Shown: positions 18,890 through 27,336 of the stretch, piece after piece
Numbering within the stretch: position 1 is the first letter of the stretch
Layout: each line of letters begins with the position of its first letter
Origin: Caldilineaceae bacterium
GTDB lineage: Bacteria; Chloroflexota; Anaerolineae; Caldilineales; Caldilineaceae
Direction of reading: 5' to 3'
Length of the DNA stretch: 42,511 nucleotides
NCBI GenBank assembly: GCA_022824685.1
Contig: JAJDZJ010000089.1
Location: 1 to 42,511, forward strand
Translations under genes and position numbers: made by a program
The notes under the pieces: generated by a model
What the model saw: only the letters and a program-made list of their open reading frames with translations
The model's database searches: none
What the model was told of the DNA's origin: nothing

Positions 18890-19558
18890 GTGAGCACGCC
18901 GGAGATTCACCTGCGGACGCTGTATCTGCTCGATGACGCGGGGCGCATCCGCGGAACACGTGAGCCGGACCCGGAATCGGGACCGAAGTTCACGCTGGTT
19001 CGCGGCAGGGCGGGATGCGTATGGGCGGCGCGGGCGGACGCGCCGGCGCAGGTCGCGGCGGAGCTGGACGCTCTCGCCCGCGAAGAGCCGCCGGTTGCAG
19101 ACTTTCGGCAGGCCCCCGTTCATGCCGAGCGGTACCGGGCGCTGGTGGGTGGAGAGGTCTACTTCGGGCCGGCGTTTACTTTCCCTGAGACAATCGAAGA
19201 GCCTGATGACACGGTGCGCGTGGACGGGTTGCCGCTCCTTGCGCGCCACTTTTCGGGGTGGACGGCCGCCGAGATAGCGGGATGTTCGCCGATTATTGCG
19301 GTCATGGCGGGCGGCCACGCTGTGAGCGTCTGCTTCTGCGCCCGGCGTACGGACGCGGCGGCGGAGGCGGGGTTGGAGACGGCGGCGGCGTTCCGCGGGC
19401 GGGGCTATGGCGCGCGGGCAGCGGCGGCGTGGGCGCTGGCGGTGCGGGCTTCGGGGCGGGTGCCGCTGTACAGTACATCGTGGGAGAACGGAGCTTCGCT
19501 GGCGGTGGCGCGGAAGTTGGGGCTGCGCGTGTACGCGTGCGGGTGGAGTTTGGGGTGA
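18890..19558 (+). CDS. GNAT-family N-acetyltransferase
   Basis: 222-residue protein whose C-terminal 90 residues carry the GNAT core: the acetyl-CoA-binding motif 'ETAAAFRGRGYGARAAAAWA' (R/Q-x-x-G-x-G/A type) and the 'STSWENGASLAVARKLGLRVYA' strand-helix. The N-terminal 120 residues are less conserved. The acceptor is unknown. It begins with GTG behind a poor ribosome site, 40 bp after the isomerase gene, so it is probably the last gene of the carbohydrate operon. Very high GC and many Ala/Gly/Arg codons make the start less certain. Confidence 0.85.
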   Translation: MSTPEIHLRTLYLLDDAGRIRGTREPDPESGPKFTLVRGRAGCVWAARADAPAQVAAELDALAREEPPVADFRQAPVHAERYRALVGGEVYFGPAFTFPETIEEPDDTVRVDGLPLLARHFSGWTAAEIAGCSPIIAVMAGGHAVSVCFCARRTDAAAEAGLETAAAFRGRGYGARAAAAWALAVRASGRVPLYSTSWENGASLAVARKLGLRVYACGWSLG

Positions 19559-19719
19559 GGGGGCGAGGCCTGGTGGGTCGCGCTAAGGGTATGATCGCAT
19601 ACGGATTGCTCTTCTATTTGCGCCGAATCCCCAAGAGCGACAGATCCAAAGTGTCCCGTGCGCGGACTTCCATATGCGATGGTTCAGGTTTCGTCCACCC
19701 TTCTTGACTACAATTTCCG

Positions 19720-19748
19720 TTGTCAATTGTCGACGCAGAAGGCATAAT
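19720..19748 (+). promoter_or_regulatory. Promoter of the ATPase/DUF4276 cassette
   Basis: TTGTCA (19720-19725), a 17-base spacer and CATAAT (19743-19748). The ATG at 19795 lies about 40 nt after the predicted start. A small inverted repeat (ACAATT near 19709 and AATTGT at 19725-19730) overlaps the -35 and could be an operator. Confidence 0.5.
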
Positions 19749-19794
19749 GTGCGCAGGCCAGAACATTTGAAGAGAACACGTAACGGGGAAATCG

Positions 19795-21003
19795 ATGTCC
19801 GAACCCGTTCTTAGCAAACTGATTCTTAGACGGTTCCGAAGTCTGCCTGAGGAAGTTGTGGAATTCCACAACCCCACATTCTTGGTGGGGCAGAACGGTT
19901 CCGGGAAGAGCAATTTTGCTGATGCCCTTGCGTTTCTGGCCGAGGCGATGGCCTCTCCTCTGCAGGCTGTTCTGGCCCGCCGGGGTGGTTTTTCCGCTGT
20001 CGCCCACCGTAGTTCCGCGCGCGGGCGTCCGTCGAACATGGGTTTGGCTGTCATTCTGAAACGACCCGATGACCAAACGGCAGAGGCCCGCTACGCATTT
20101 GAACTGCGGCCATTGAGTGGATTCGGTTACGAGGTTGTGCGTGAGCAGTGTATCGTGAGCCATGCTGATGAAACACGCAGCATGTTTGACCGTTCGGGTC
20201 CGAGCGCGGCTTGGCGGAGCAATGTTGGTTCTCTGGATCCTGTTTTAGAGCCGAACGCATTGGCTCTTCCCCTGGTAGGCGGCGACAGGCGCTTTCAATC
20301 CGTATTGGGATTCCTTTCCCGAATGCAGACCTGCTGTATCGAACCAGCCGCTCTACGAGATATGCAAGACCCGGACGAGGGCGTGAGACTGCAACCCGAT
20401 GGCAGAAACGCTGCCAGTGTACTGCGTAAAATCAAGCGCGCCGCTCCTGAAGACTGGGAAACAGTCCTTGAGCTTCTTGAGACGATTGTGCCTCGAACCG
20501 TAGGCGTTCAGCCCAAGCAACACGGCAATCGACTCACGCTGGAGTTTATTCAGGACTGGGCGCAGAGGGAACCTGTAAAGTTTGAGGCTTTCAGCATGTC
20601 CGATGGCACTTTGCGCGTGATGGGCCTGCTGGCGGCCGTCTTTCAGTGTCCTCCGCCCTCGCTTCTCGTGATCGAAGAACCGGAGGCCACCATTCACCCC
20701 GGCGCGTTAGGTTCGGTTCTGGACGTATTGCGTCATGCAGGGCGTTCCATGCAGGTCATCGTGACCACACACAGCCCGGACATTCTTGATGCCGAGTGGA
20801 TTGAAGACCGACACCTTCGCATCGCCCAATGGGAAGCAGGAAGGACCAGGATTGCTTCTGTGTCGCCCTCGGTACGTAAGGCATTGGCCGAACACCTGAT
20901 GGGTGCGGGGGAACTGCTGCGCGCGAACGCCTTGACATCAGCCGAACTCTTTGATCACGTTCCGAGTCAGCTTGAACTGTTCACAGAAGGCGATCTGACG
21001 TGA
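19795..21003 (+). CDS. RecF/OLD-like AAA ATPase (AAA_21 type)
   Basis: 402-residue ABC/SMC-like ATPase. Walker A is GQNGSGKS at residues 32-39. The signature region reads 'FSMSDGTLRVMGLLAA', Walker B is 'LLVIEEPEATIHPG', and the switch histidine lies in 'VTTHSPDIL'. This arrangement is that of the ATPase half of OLD-family nucleases and related anti-phage ATPases. Unlike OLD proteins it has no fused C-terminal Toprim domain; instead the next gene, overlapping by four bases (GTGA), encodes a Toprim-like DUF4276 protein. The two therefore probably work as one complex that acts on DNA or RNA in response to invasion. It has its own promoter candidate. Confidence 0.85.
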   Translation: MSEPVLSKLILRRFRSLPEEVVEFHNPTFLVGQNGSGKSNFADALAFLAEAMASPLQAVLARRGGFSAVAHRSSARGRPSNMGLAVILKRPDDQTAEARYAFELRPLSGFGYEVVREQCIVSHADETRSMFDRSGPSAAWRSNVGSLDPVLEPNALALPLVGGDRRFQSVLGFLSRMQTCCIEPAALRDMQDPDEGVRLQPDGRNAASVLRKIKRAAPEDWETVLELLETIVPRTVGVQPKQHGNRLTLEFIQDWAQREPVKFEAFSMSDGTLRVMGLLAAVFQCPPPSLLVIEEPEATIHPGALGSVLDVLRHAGRSMQVIVTTHSPDILDAEWIEDRHLRIAQWEAGRTRIASVSPSVRKALAEHLMGAGELLRANALTSAELFDHVPSQLELFTEGDLT

Positions 21004-21629
21004 AAATCCAGCCGATTGTAGAAGGACACGGTGAAGTGAGTGCCTTCCCTGTCCTGTTACGTCGCCTGGTCGATCAAGCGGGAGTATGGAGTGTGGGTAT
21101 AGGGCGACCGATCCGTAAACCTCGCAACCAATTGGTTCGTGAGACCGAACTGAGGAGGGCAGTGAGGCTGGCCCTCATCCAACCTGAGTGTACCTCTGTT
21201 CTAGTGCTGTTCGACGGGGACTCGGACTGTCCCGCCGAGCTAGGCCCGGTCGTCCAGGAGTGGGCAGCAGCGGAAGCCGGAGACGTACCCTGTGAAGTCG
21301 TCATTGCCTACAGGGAGTATGAGGCCTGGTTTCTGGCCTCAATCGAATCGATCCAGGGGTATCGCCGTATTCGGGCCGACGCGCAGCCCCACCCGAACCC
21401 GGAACAGCCTCGCGGAGCTAAAGCACAGTTGGAAGCCCGAATGGAGGGGGGCGCTACCTACCTTGAGACAACAGACCAGCCGGCCTTGAGCGCGAGGTTC
21501 TCACTGGCGACCGCGTATCGCCACAGCCGATCATTCCGCAAGCTTGCCAGCTCGTTCGGTCGACTGGTGCAGTCAATGGGGCAGGAGGTTGACGAATGGC
21601 CTCCTGCTTGCTGGGCTGAAGAGCGTTAA
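21000..21629 (+). CDS. DUF4276 family Toprim-like protein
   Basis: 209-residue DUF4276 protein. Its layout matches a stand-alone Toprim-like nuclease domain: 'IQPIVEGHGEVSAFPVLLRRL' at the N-terminus supplies the conserved Glu (E8, E12), and 'VLVLFDGDSDCP' supplies the DxD acids (D72, D74, D76). Later conserved positions include 'IAYREYEAWFLAS' and 'YRHSRSFRKLASSF'. The GTG start overlaps the ATPase stop as GTGA, so translation of the pair is coupled. Known family genes are usually next to AAA_21 ATPases, and by analogy to OLD and Gabija this is probably the nuclease subunit. The activity has to be treated as inferred. Confidence 0.82.
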   Translation: MKIQPIVEGHGEVSAFPVLLRRLVDQAGVWSVGIGRPIRKPRNQLVRETELRRAVRLALIQPECTSVLVLFDGDSDCPAELGPVVQEWAAAEAGDVPCEVVIAYREYEAWFLASIESIQGYRRIRADAQPHPNPEQPRGAKAQLEARMEGGATYLETTDQPALSARFSLATAYRHSRSFRKLASSFGRLVQSMGQEVDEWPPACWAEER

Positions 21630-21646
21630 GGGTTATTCGTTCAAAC

Positions 21647-21781
21647 ATGGCAAGGGCAAAAAAAAGCGCTTGTCCGAAGTGCGATAGAATCCTCAGGTTA
21701 ACGCGGTCAGCACGCAGCGTTCAATGGATGATATGCCCTCTTCAGGACGCAGGAGGAGCTACTTGCTGCTTGACGAATTGA
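21647..21781 (+). CDS. Possible small CxxC (zinc-ribbon-like) peptide or remnant
   Basis: A 44-codon frame begins 17 bases after the DUF4276 stop. It starts with a basic N-terminus and 'ACPKCDR', the first half of a small zinc finger; later Cys residues are not in a convincing zinc-knuckle order. A run of eight A at 21658-21665 lies within it and could mark a frameshift. It overlaps the start of the next gene in another frame and lacks a good ribosome site. It may be the 5' end of a decayed small zinc-finger gene, or chance. Confidence 0.2.
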   Translation: MARAKKSACPKCDRILRLTRSARSVQWMICPLQDAGGATCCLTN

Positions 21782-22695
21782 TAGCTGTCATTGAAGTGCT
21801 GAAGCGGCGAATCGCCGACCACGGCCCGACATTAGGGGTTAACGAGACGCGTACGCGCATGGCGTTGATCGACCCACTTCTGCAGGTCCTTGGGTGGGAT
21901 ACAACACATCCTTCGATCGTCATTCCAGAGTATGACGTCAGCGGACGCAAGGCTGATTACGCATTGTTGGATCAGAAACGGCGTCCGAGCGCTACCGTTG
22001 AAGCAAAAAGACTCGGTGAGTCGTTAGATTCGCATTTAGGTCAGATGATCAATAACTCAAATTTGGTAGGAGTCGAGTACGCTGGTATCACCGACGGGGA
22101 CCAGTGGCAACTGTACGAAGTATTTCGATGCGGTACTTTAGAGGATAGACAGTTATTAAGTGTAAGGATTTCAGAATCTCCTTCTTATCTGATCGCTCTC
22201 AAACTCTTGCTACTCTGGCGGCCCAACTTGACTTCGGATCAGGTTGAACTAGCAAGCAAGCCGATAGCTGTTCCCCCTACCATCGATGGTCCGGTCCCAC
22301 CTGTTTCTGACTCTATTGATTGGGCGCCCCTGTCTAAGTTCGTTGCCCATAGGACTACGCATCTTCCGGAGCTCATTCGATTTCCAGACGGAAGTGAACA
22401 TCCGTTGCCGGCTTGGAACTCCTTGGTTTTGCTGACAGTTGAGTGGCTATGGTCCATGGGACTGTTAACAACCGGCAATCTCTCGGATTTTTCGAGCAAG
22501 GCTCGTCATCTTGTGTACACTGAAGCGATCCATCCGTCTGGAAAGCAGTTCTTTAACCCAAAACCGATAGCGGGAACATCTGTAGTTGTTGAAGCGAATC
22601 TCAGCAAATTTAACTCCTTAAAGAGGACGAAGGATTTGTTGAGCGGGTGTGGTCAGGATCTGTCGCGTGTGCATTTGGGGGTCAGACGCACGTAA
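21724..22695 (+). CDS. PD-(D/E)XK protein with type I HsdR N-terminal-like domain
   Basis: 323-residue protein whose N-terminal half looks like the nuclease domain of type I restriction R subunits: 'GVNETRTRMALIDPLLQVLGWD', then 'PEYDVSGRKADYALL' with D78 and 'ATVEAKRLGE' with E93-x-K95, followed by 'GITDGDQWQLYEV'. The C-terminal 100 residues ('GKQFFNPKPIAG') match stand-alone relatives, so it is not simply a truncated HsdR; no helicase part is present. An AGGAGGAG at 21750-21757 lies five bases before an in-frame TTG at 21763, a plausible true start. It lies 94 bp after the DUF4276 gene and is less GC-rich than its neighbours, which suggests acquired DNA. Confidence 0.78.
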   Translation: MDDMPSSGRRRSYLLLDELIAVIEVLKRRIADHGPTLGVNETRTRMALIDPLLQVLGWDTTHPSIVIPEYDVSGRKADYALLDQKRRPSATVEAKRLGESLDSHLGQMINNSNLVGVEYAGITDGDQWQLYEVFRCGTLEDRQLLSVRISESPSYLIALKLLLLWRPNLTSDQVELASKPIAVPPTIDGPVPPVSDSIDWAPLSKFVAHRTTHLPELIRFPDGSEHPLPAWNSLVLLTVEWLWSMGLLTTGNLSDFSSKARHLVYTEAIHPSGKQFFNPKPIAGTSVVVEANLSKFNSLKRTKDLLSGCGQDLSRVHLGVRRT

Positions 22696-23009
22696 CACTC
22701 TCCTATTCCGTCCTCTGTCCCAACATCTTCATCCTTCAGAACAATGGTTTGTTCAACCGTGGTTCCTTTTCCATCTTCCGGTCTTATTGACCGGTTGAGC
22801 CAGGCGGGACGTTTCCTGCATTCGTAATCGGGCAAAAGAGGACTCAAGACCGCTCTGGCGCGTGTCCGCGCAGTTTCCCCGGATCCGGGTTTATTTTCCT
22901 CCTTTCCGCCCTTGAGCGGCTCCCGCGGCTCCGCTATAATCGGAGCGCGAAGTATAGAACGAAATCACTGGCCTCCAGACACTTACTACCCAAGCACAGG
23001 GAGTAATCG
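22696..23009. other. Intergenic region before the glycosyltransferases
   Basis: The left half holds a short minus-strand open frame (22653-22847) without recognisable features. The right half holds the promoter at 22912-22940 and a GGGAG site before the TTG at 23010. No RNA gene was recognised. Confidence 0.45.
22912..22940 (+). promoter_or_regulatory. Sigma70 promoter of the polysaccharide locus
   Basis: TTGAGC (22912-22917), a 17-base spacer and a perfect TATAAT (22935-22940). Transcription would start about 60 nt upstream of the first glycosyltransferase gene. Confidence 0.7.
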
Positions 23010-24128
23010 TTGCGCGTTGTCATGATCAGCAAGGCGCTCGTTGTGGGCGCGTATCAGAGGAAGGCGGAGGAGATTGCCCGCCTGGGCGTGGAGCTGACGG
23101 TGCTGACGCCGCGGCGCTGGCGAGACCGGCGCGGGACGCAGGAGGCCGAGCGGCTGCATACGGAAGGCTACGAACTGCGTACGATTCCTGTCCTATTCAA
23201 CGGCGCGTATCATCTGCACTTTTATCCTACTCTGGTGAAGGCGCTGCGGGAGCTGCGACCGGAGGTTGTGCATGTGGATGAGGAGCCATACAATTTGGCT
23301 ACGATTCTCGGTGTGCGGGCGGCGCGGGCGGTGGGCGCGAAGCCGCTCTTCTTTACCTGGCAGAACCTGATGCGGCGCTACCCGCCGCCGTTCAACTGGT
23401 TCGAGCGCACTGTATACCGCGCCTGCGCGGTTGCGCTCGCGGGGAATGCCGAGGCCCGCGACGTTCTTGTGGGCAAGGGCTACGCGGGCGAGATCACGGT
23501 GCTGCCGCAGTTTGGCGTTGACCCGGACATCTTCCGGCCAGGGGCGGCGGAGACAGCGGAGCCGGCTGAGAAGGATGACGCTTTTCACATTGGCTATGCC
23601 GGGGGCTTGCTGCCGGAGAAGGGGTTGGATCTGCTGCTGCGGGCGTGTGCTGGACTGGAGGGCGACTGGCGGCTGACCTTGGCGGGAAGCGGCGAGGAGC
23701 TGGATGCGCTGCGGGAGTTGGCCTCCGCATGCGGGATCGGGGACCGGGTTTCGCTGGGGGTCCGACTGCCGAGCGGCGAGATGCCCGACTTTTACCGTTC
23801 GCTGGATCTGATGGCGCTGCCAAGCCGGACCCGTCCGAACTGGAAGGAGCAGTTTGGGCGGGTGCTGATCGAGGCGATGGCCTGCGGGGTCCCGGTGGTA
23901 GGCAGCAGCAGCGGCGAGATTCCCAATGTTATCGGAGACGCGGGCGCGGTCTTCCCGGAAGGGGATATCGGCGCGTTGCGGGCACAGATGCAACGGCTGA
24001 TGGAGGACCGGGCGGCGCGCAACCGGCTGGCGGCGGCAGGCAGGCAGAGGGTGCTGGCCCGCTACACGATGGCGGAGATTGCCCGGCGGACAGTCGCAGT
24101 CTACAGCGCGGCAACCAATGGACATTAG
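23010..24128 (+). CDS. GT4-family glycosyltransferase
   Basis: 372-residue GT-B glycosyltransferase. The N-terminal Rossmann half starts directly at the first strand 'RVVMISKALVVG'; the C-terminal half has 'IGYAGGLLPEKGLDLLLRA' and the donor-binding E-x7-E motif in 'EQFGRVLIEAMACGVPVV'. It would transfer a sugar from a nucleotide donor to a lipid-linked or polysaccharide acceptor at the inner membrane. The start is TTG with GGGAG six bases before it. It overlaps the next glycosyltransferase by 11 bp. The cluster with a polyprenyl sugar-phosphate transferase suggests exopolysaccharide or glycan assembly. Donor and acceptor are unknown. Confidence 0.92.
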   Translation: MRVVMISKALVVGAYQRKAEEIARLGVELTVLTPRRWRDRRGTQEAERLHTEGYELRTIPVLFNGAYHLHFYPTLVKALRELRPEVVHVDEEPYNLATILGVRAARAVGAKPLFFTWQNLMRRYPPPFNWFERTVYRACAVALAGNAEARDVLVGKGYAGEITVLPQFGVDPDIFRPGAAETAEPAEKDDAFHIGYAGGLLPEKGLDLLLRACAGLEGDWRLTLAGSGEELDALRELASACGIGDRVSLGVRLPSGEMPDFYRSLDLMALPSRTRPNWKEQFGRVLIEAMACGVPVVGSSSGEIPNVIGDAGAVFPEGDIGALRAQMQRLMEDRAARNRLAAAGRQRVLARYTMAEIARRTVAVYSAATNGH

Positions 24129-25329
24129 CGAATACACCTTGCAAACTGCTGTGAAAGTCGTTGTGAATGCGCAACTCTTGCATACGGGAGGCGGCTACCG
24201 GGGGGCCGGTGTCAGCAACTATTGCCGCAGTCTGCTGACGGCCCTGGCTGCCGAGACCGGCGGGAACCAGGTTACGGCCTATGTGAACGACCGGGATTTC
24301 CGCTTTCCACAGGCGGGCCAGGGGTTGGAGCTGCGTTATACGCGCTGGCCGGCCGCGGACCCGGTGCCCCGTATCATCTGGGAGCAGACGGCGCTGCCGC
24401 TGGCCGTGTGGACGGAACGGGGGAACCTGGTGCATGGGCTGGTGAATACGTTGCCGCTGGCGACGAGGGCGCCGGGGGTGGTGACCGTCCACGACCTCAG
24501 CTTTGTGCGGATGCCGGAGCGTTTCCCCCGCGCCAAGCGGATCTATCTTACCCATCTGTGCCGTGCGAGCGCCCGCCGGGCCAAGCGGGTCATCGCGGTT
24601 AGCGGGCAGACAGCGGCGGACGTGCGGACGGAGTTTGGCGTGGACAGCCGCCGCGTGGAGGTTGTATACAATGGGGTCGGCGAGCAGTTCCGGCCTTTGC
24701 CTCCGGCTGAGGTGACCGATTTTCGGGTATCCATGGGGTTGCCGGAGCGGTTTCTGCTCTACGTTGGCACGCTGGAGCCGCGCAAGAATCTGCCGCATCT
24801 GCTGCGGGCGTTTGCCAAGTGGCGGGCCGAGAGTGAGACCGGGCGGGAGGTCGGTCTGGTGATGGCGGGGGGGAAGGGCTGGCATTATCAGGAGATTTTC
24901 AGCCTGGCAGAGGAGCTGGGCCTGATGGGAGGCGGAGGAGGGGAACCGGCAGCGGGAGAGCCAATCATACAGTTTCCCGGTTTCCTGCCGGAGCGGGAAC
25001 TGTGCCTGTGGTACAACGCGGCCAGCGGGTTCGTTTATCCCAGCCTGTTTGAGGGTTTTGGATTGCCGGTGTTGGAGGCGATGGCGTCGGGGACGCCGGT
25101 CATTTGCAGCGACACACCGAGCTTGCAGGAGGTGGCAGGGGATGCGGCGCTGATCGTGCCGGCGCAGGAGCAGGCAGCATTGCAGGACGCATTTGAGCGG
25201 CTATTTACGGAGCAGGGCGTCGCGACTGCATTGCGTAAACGAGGCCTTCGGCAGGCGAGGCGGTTTTCCTGGGAGAAGGCGGCCAAAGAGACGCTTGAGG
25301 TATATGAAAGGGCAGTGAGTGAAGGTTAG
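24118..25329 (+). CDS. GT4-family glycosyltransferase (second)
   Basis: 403-residue GT-B enzyme of the mannosyl/rhamnosyl-transferase type. Visible are 'GVSNYCRSLLTAL' in the acceptor half, 'VTVHDLSFVRMPERFP', 'VSGQTAADV', 'YNGVGEQFRP', the linker 'LYVGTLEPRKNLPHLLRAF', and the E-x7-E motif in 'EGFGLPVLEAMASGTPVI'. A Gly-rich insertion (around 'MGGGGGEPAAG') lies before the last domain. The ATG at 24118 overlaps the upstream gene by 11 bp; an internal GTG at 24151, just before the first strand, is an alternative. Sequence character and position make it a partner of the other GT4 enzyme in building one glycan. Confidence 0.92.
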   Translation: MDISEYTLQTAVKVVVNAQLLHTGGGYRGAGVSNYCRSLLTALAAETGGNQVTAYVNDRDFRFPQAGQGLELRYTRWPAADPVPRIIWEQTALPLAVWTERGNLVHGLVNTLPLATRAPGVVTVHDLSFVRMPERFPRAKRIYLTHLCRASARRAKRVIAVSGQTAADVRTEFGVDSRRVEVVYNGVGEQFRPLPPAEVTDFRVSMGLPERFLLYVGTLEPRKNLPHLLRAFAKWRAESETGREVGLVMAGGKGWHYQEIFSLAEELGLMGGGGGEPAAGEPIIQFPGFLPERELCLWYNAASGFVYPSLFEGFGLPVLEAMASGTPVICSDTPSLQEVAGDAALIVPAQEQAALQDAFERLFTEQGVATALRKRGLRQARRFSWEKAAKETLEVYERAVSEG

Positions 25330-25401
25330 AGTGAAGGTTAGCGCACAGGACAAGACCGCGGGCGATACGTCGCGCAATGCGGGCCACTGGCCCCTGAGTG
25401 G

Positions 25402-26955
25402 ATGCTGATGACGACAGCGGATATGAAACAGCGCCAAAGCCGCCGGACATCCCAACAGACTGTGAACGGGCGGCGAACAAACGGGGCTTCGCCAGACTCT
25501 TCGGAGATAAACTGGCTGGCAGCCCTGTTGATTCGGGTTCCCGCGCGGTGGTGGCCGGCTTTGCTGCGCATCAGTGATATGATCCTGATCGTTGCGGCCT
25601 TTGTGATGGCCTATTGGGTACGCTACCGGTTGCAGTGGTTCCTCACAGTCGATCCGGCGAACCAGGCCGATCTGGTGACCTATTTACCGTTCGCGCTGGC
25701 ACTGGTTTTTCTCCTGTTCTGTTCCTTTCAGTTCTCCAAAGTGTACGTTTACCGCCGCGATCGCACATGGCTGGAGGAGGTGTACGCCATCGCGAGCGCC
25801 ACCACGATTGGCGTCGTGGTTCTGATCATATTGAACCTGGCGTTCGGGCAGCTTTCCTTCAGCCGTCTGATCTTCCTCTACACGGCCGTCCTTGTCGCGC
25901 TGCTATTGGGCATCAGCCGTGCGGTGATCTATACGGTGCGCGGCTATCTGCGCAACCGGGGGGTTGGGTTGGAGCATGTGGTCCTTGTGGGCGTGGGGGA
26001 GGTGGGGTTGATGGTGATGCGCACGATTGCGGCCCGCCCCAGCCTGGGATACAAACTGGTCGGTTTTCTGGATGATGATCCGGCTGTCAATCAAACCGAT
26101 ATTGGCCGTTTTCAGGCGCTGGGCCCACTCAACAATTTTTTTGACATTCTGCAGAACCAGGACATCGACACGGCGATCATCTGCCTGCCCTGGCGGAGCC
26201 ACCGCACGGTGGCGCGTCTTCTCGACCTGTGTGAGCAAAACGGCACCAAGGCACAAATTGTGCCGGACTTTTTTCAGTTGACGAAGAACCAGATGCAGAT
26301 GGAGCAGCTGAGCGGGATTCCCTTGATCACGACGCGCGCGGTATCGATTGCGGGTTGGAATCTGTTCGTGAAGCGGGCGCTGGATGTGACGCTGGCCACG
26401 GTGATGTTGGTGGTGGGGTTGCCACTGGCCGCGCTGATCGCGCTGGCCGTGCGCTTCAATTCGCCGGGGCCGGTCATCTACGCCCAGACGCGGGTGGGGC
26501 GCAACGGGCGACCGTTCAAGATTTTCAAGTTCCGTTCAATGATTGCGGATGCCGATGCGCAACGCGATGAGATGGCCGACCTCAATGAGGCGTCGGGGCC
26601 GCTGTTCAAGATGCGCGACGACCCGCGCCGCACGCCGGTTGGGCGGATTTTGCGGCGCCTGAGCCTGGACGAGCTGCCGAATCTGGTCAATGTGTTGCGC
26701 GGGGAGATGAGCCTTGTCGGGCCGCGGCCCAACACGCCGGAGGAGGTCTCGCAGTACAAGGACTGGCACCGCAAACGGCTGTCGGTCAGCCCGGGGATGA
26801 CCGGGCTCTGGCAGGTCAGCGGCCGCAGCGATCTGACCTTTGATGAGATGGTCCTGCTCGACATTTACTATGCCGAGAACTGGAGTTTGGCATTGGACCT
26901 GGGAATCATGCTGCGCACCGTCCCGAAGGTGTTGGGCGGGGAAGGGGCGTATTGA
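25402..26955 (+). CDS. Polyprenyl-phosphate sugar-1-phosphate transferase (WbaP/CpsE-type)
   Basis: 517-residue membrane enzyme that starts glycan assembly by moving a sugar-1-phosphate onto undecaprenyl phosphate. Order: a basic N-terminus, four or five hydrophobic helices (about residues 55-175), a Rossmann-like domain ('VVLVGVGEVGLMVMRTI', 'LVGFLDDDP'), a further helix near 330-350, and the C-terminal sugar transferase with 'KIFKFRSM', 'LRRLSLDELPNLVNVLRGEMSLVGPRP' read in segments and 'GMTGLWQVSGRS'. Length and order are typical. It follows the second GT4 gene by 72 bp and closes the exopolysaccharide cluster. The sugar transferred (glucose or galactose are common) is not decided. Confidence 0.93.
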   Translation: MLMTTADMKQRQSRRTSQQTVNGRRTNGASPDSSEINWLAALLIRVPARWWPALLRISDMILIVAAFVMAYWVRYRLQWFLTVDPANQADLVTYLPFALALVFLLFCSFQFSKVYVYRRDRTWLEEVYAIASATTIGVVVLIILNLAFGQLSFSRLIFLYTAVLVALLLGISRAVIYTVRGYLRNRGVGLEHVVLVGVGEVGLMVMRTIAARPSLGYKLVGFLDDDPAVNQTDIGRFQALGPLNNFFDILQNQDIDTAIICLPWRSHRTVARLLDLCEQNGTKAQIVPDFFQLTKNQMQMEQLSGIPLITTRAVSIAGWNLFVKRALDVTLATVMLVVGLPLAALIALAVRFNSPGPVIYAQTRVGRNGRPFKIFKFRSMIADADAQRDEMADLNEASGPLFKMRDDPRRTPVGRILRRLSLDELPNLVNVLRGEMSLVGPRPNTPEEVSQYKDWHRKRLSVSPGMTGLWQVSGRSDLTFDEMVLLDIYYAENWSLALDLGIMLRTVPKVLGGEGAY

Positions 26956-27336
26956 GCTCTTCGTTTCCGGTTTTTCTGTAGACCCTCACGTTGGCGGCGG
27001 TTTGGTAATTCGGCGATCTTCGTTACGCCGCTGAAATCGATCCTTTATTCGTAGCGCAGTATCATAGTGGACGCTGGATGGAAGAGCGGGTTTTCGGCGC
27101 GCGACGGGGCGCCGGGGAGCTGCCAGGCTACCCGGTCCACGCACTGCCCCGCCCCCTGAAAGGAGACTTGGCGGCTGGCGGCGCCTGGTAGGACCGGCGC
27201 GGGCATGGGGCGCGGGAAGGGCGGGGCGCGGAGGGGCCGCCGACACAGGGCAGGGCTTCCAGGTGGAAGGGTGGGGGTTGGGGGAGGCCCCGAACTGAAG
27301 GGGGCAGGGGCTAGAGATCAGGGGCTGGGGGGAAAG
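26956..27336. other. Convergent intergenic region, G-rich
   Basis: About 380 bases between two converging genes. The right part is strongly G-rich on the plus strand, with four runs of four to six G at 27300-27332 that fit a G-quadruplex pattern. No gene or clear terminator is seen. Confidence 0.45.

Noticed and set aside
22653..22847. Minus-strand 64-codon frame between the nuclease and glycosyltransferase genes
   Set aside because: It overlaps the end of the PD-(D/E)XK gene on the other strand and has no recognisable features.
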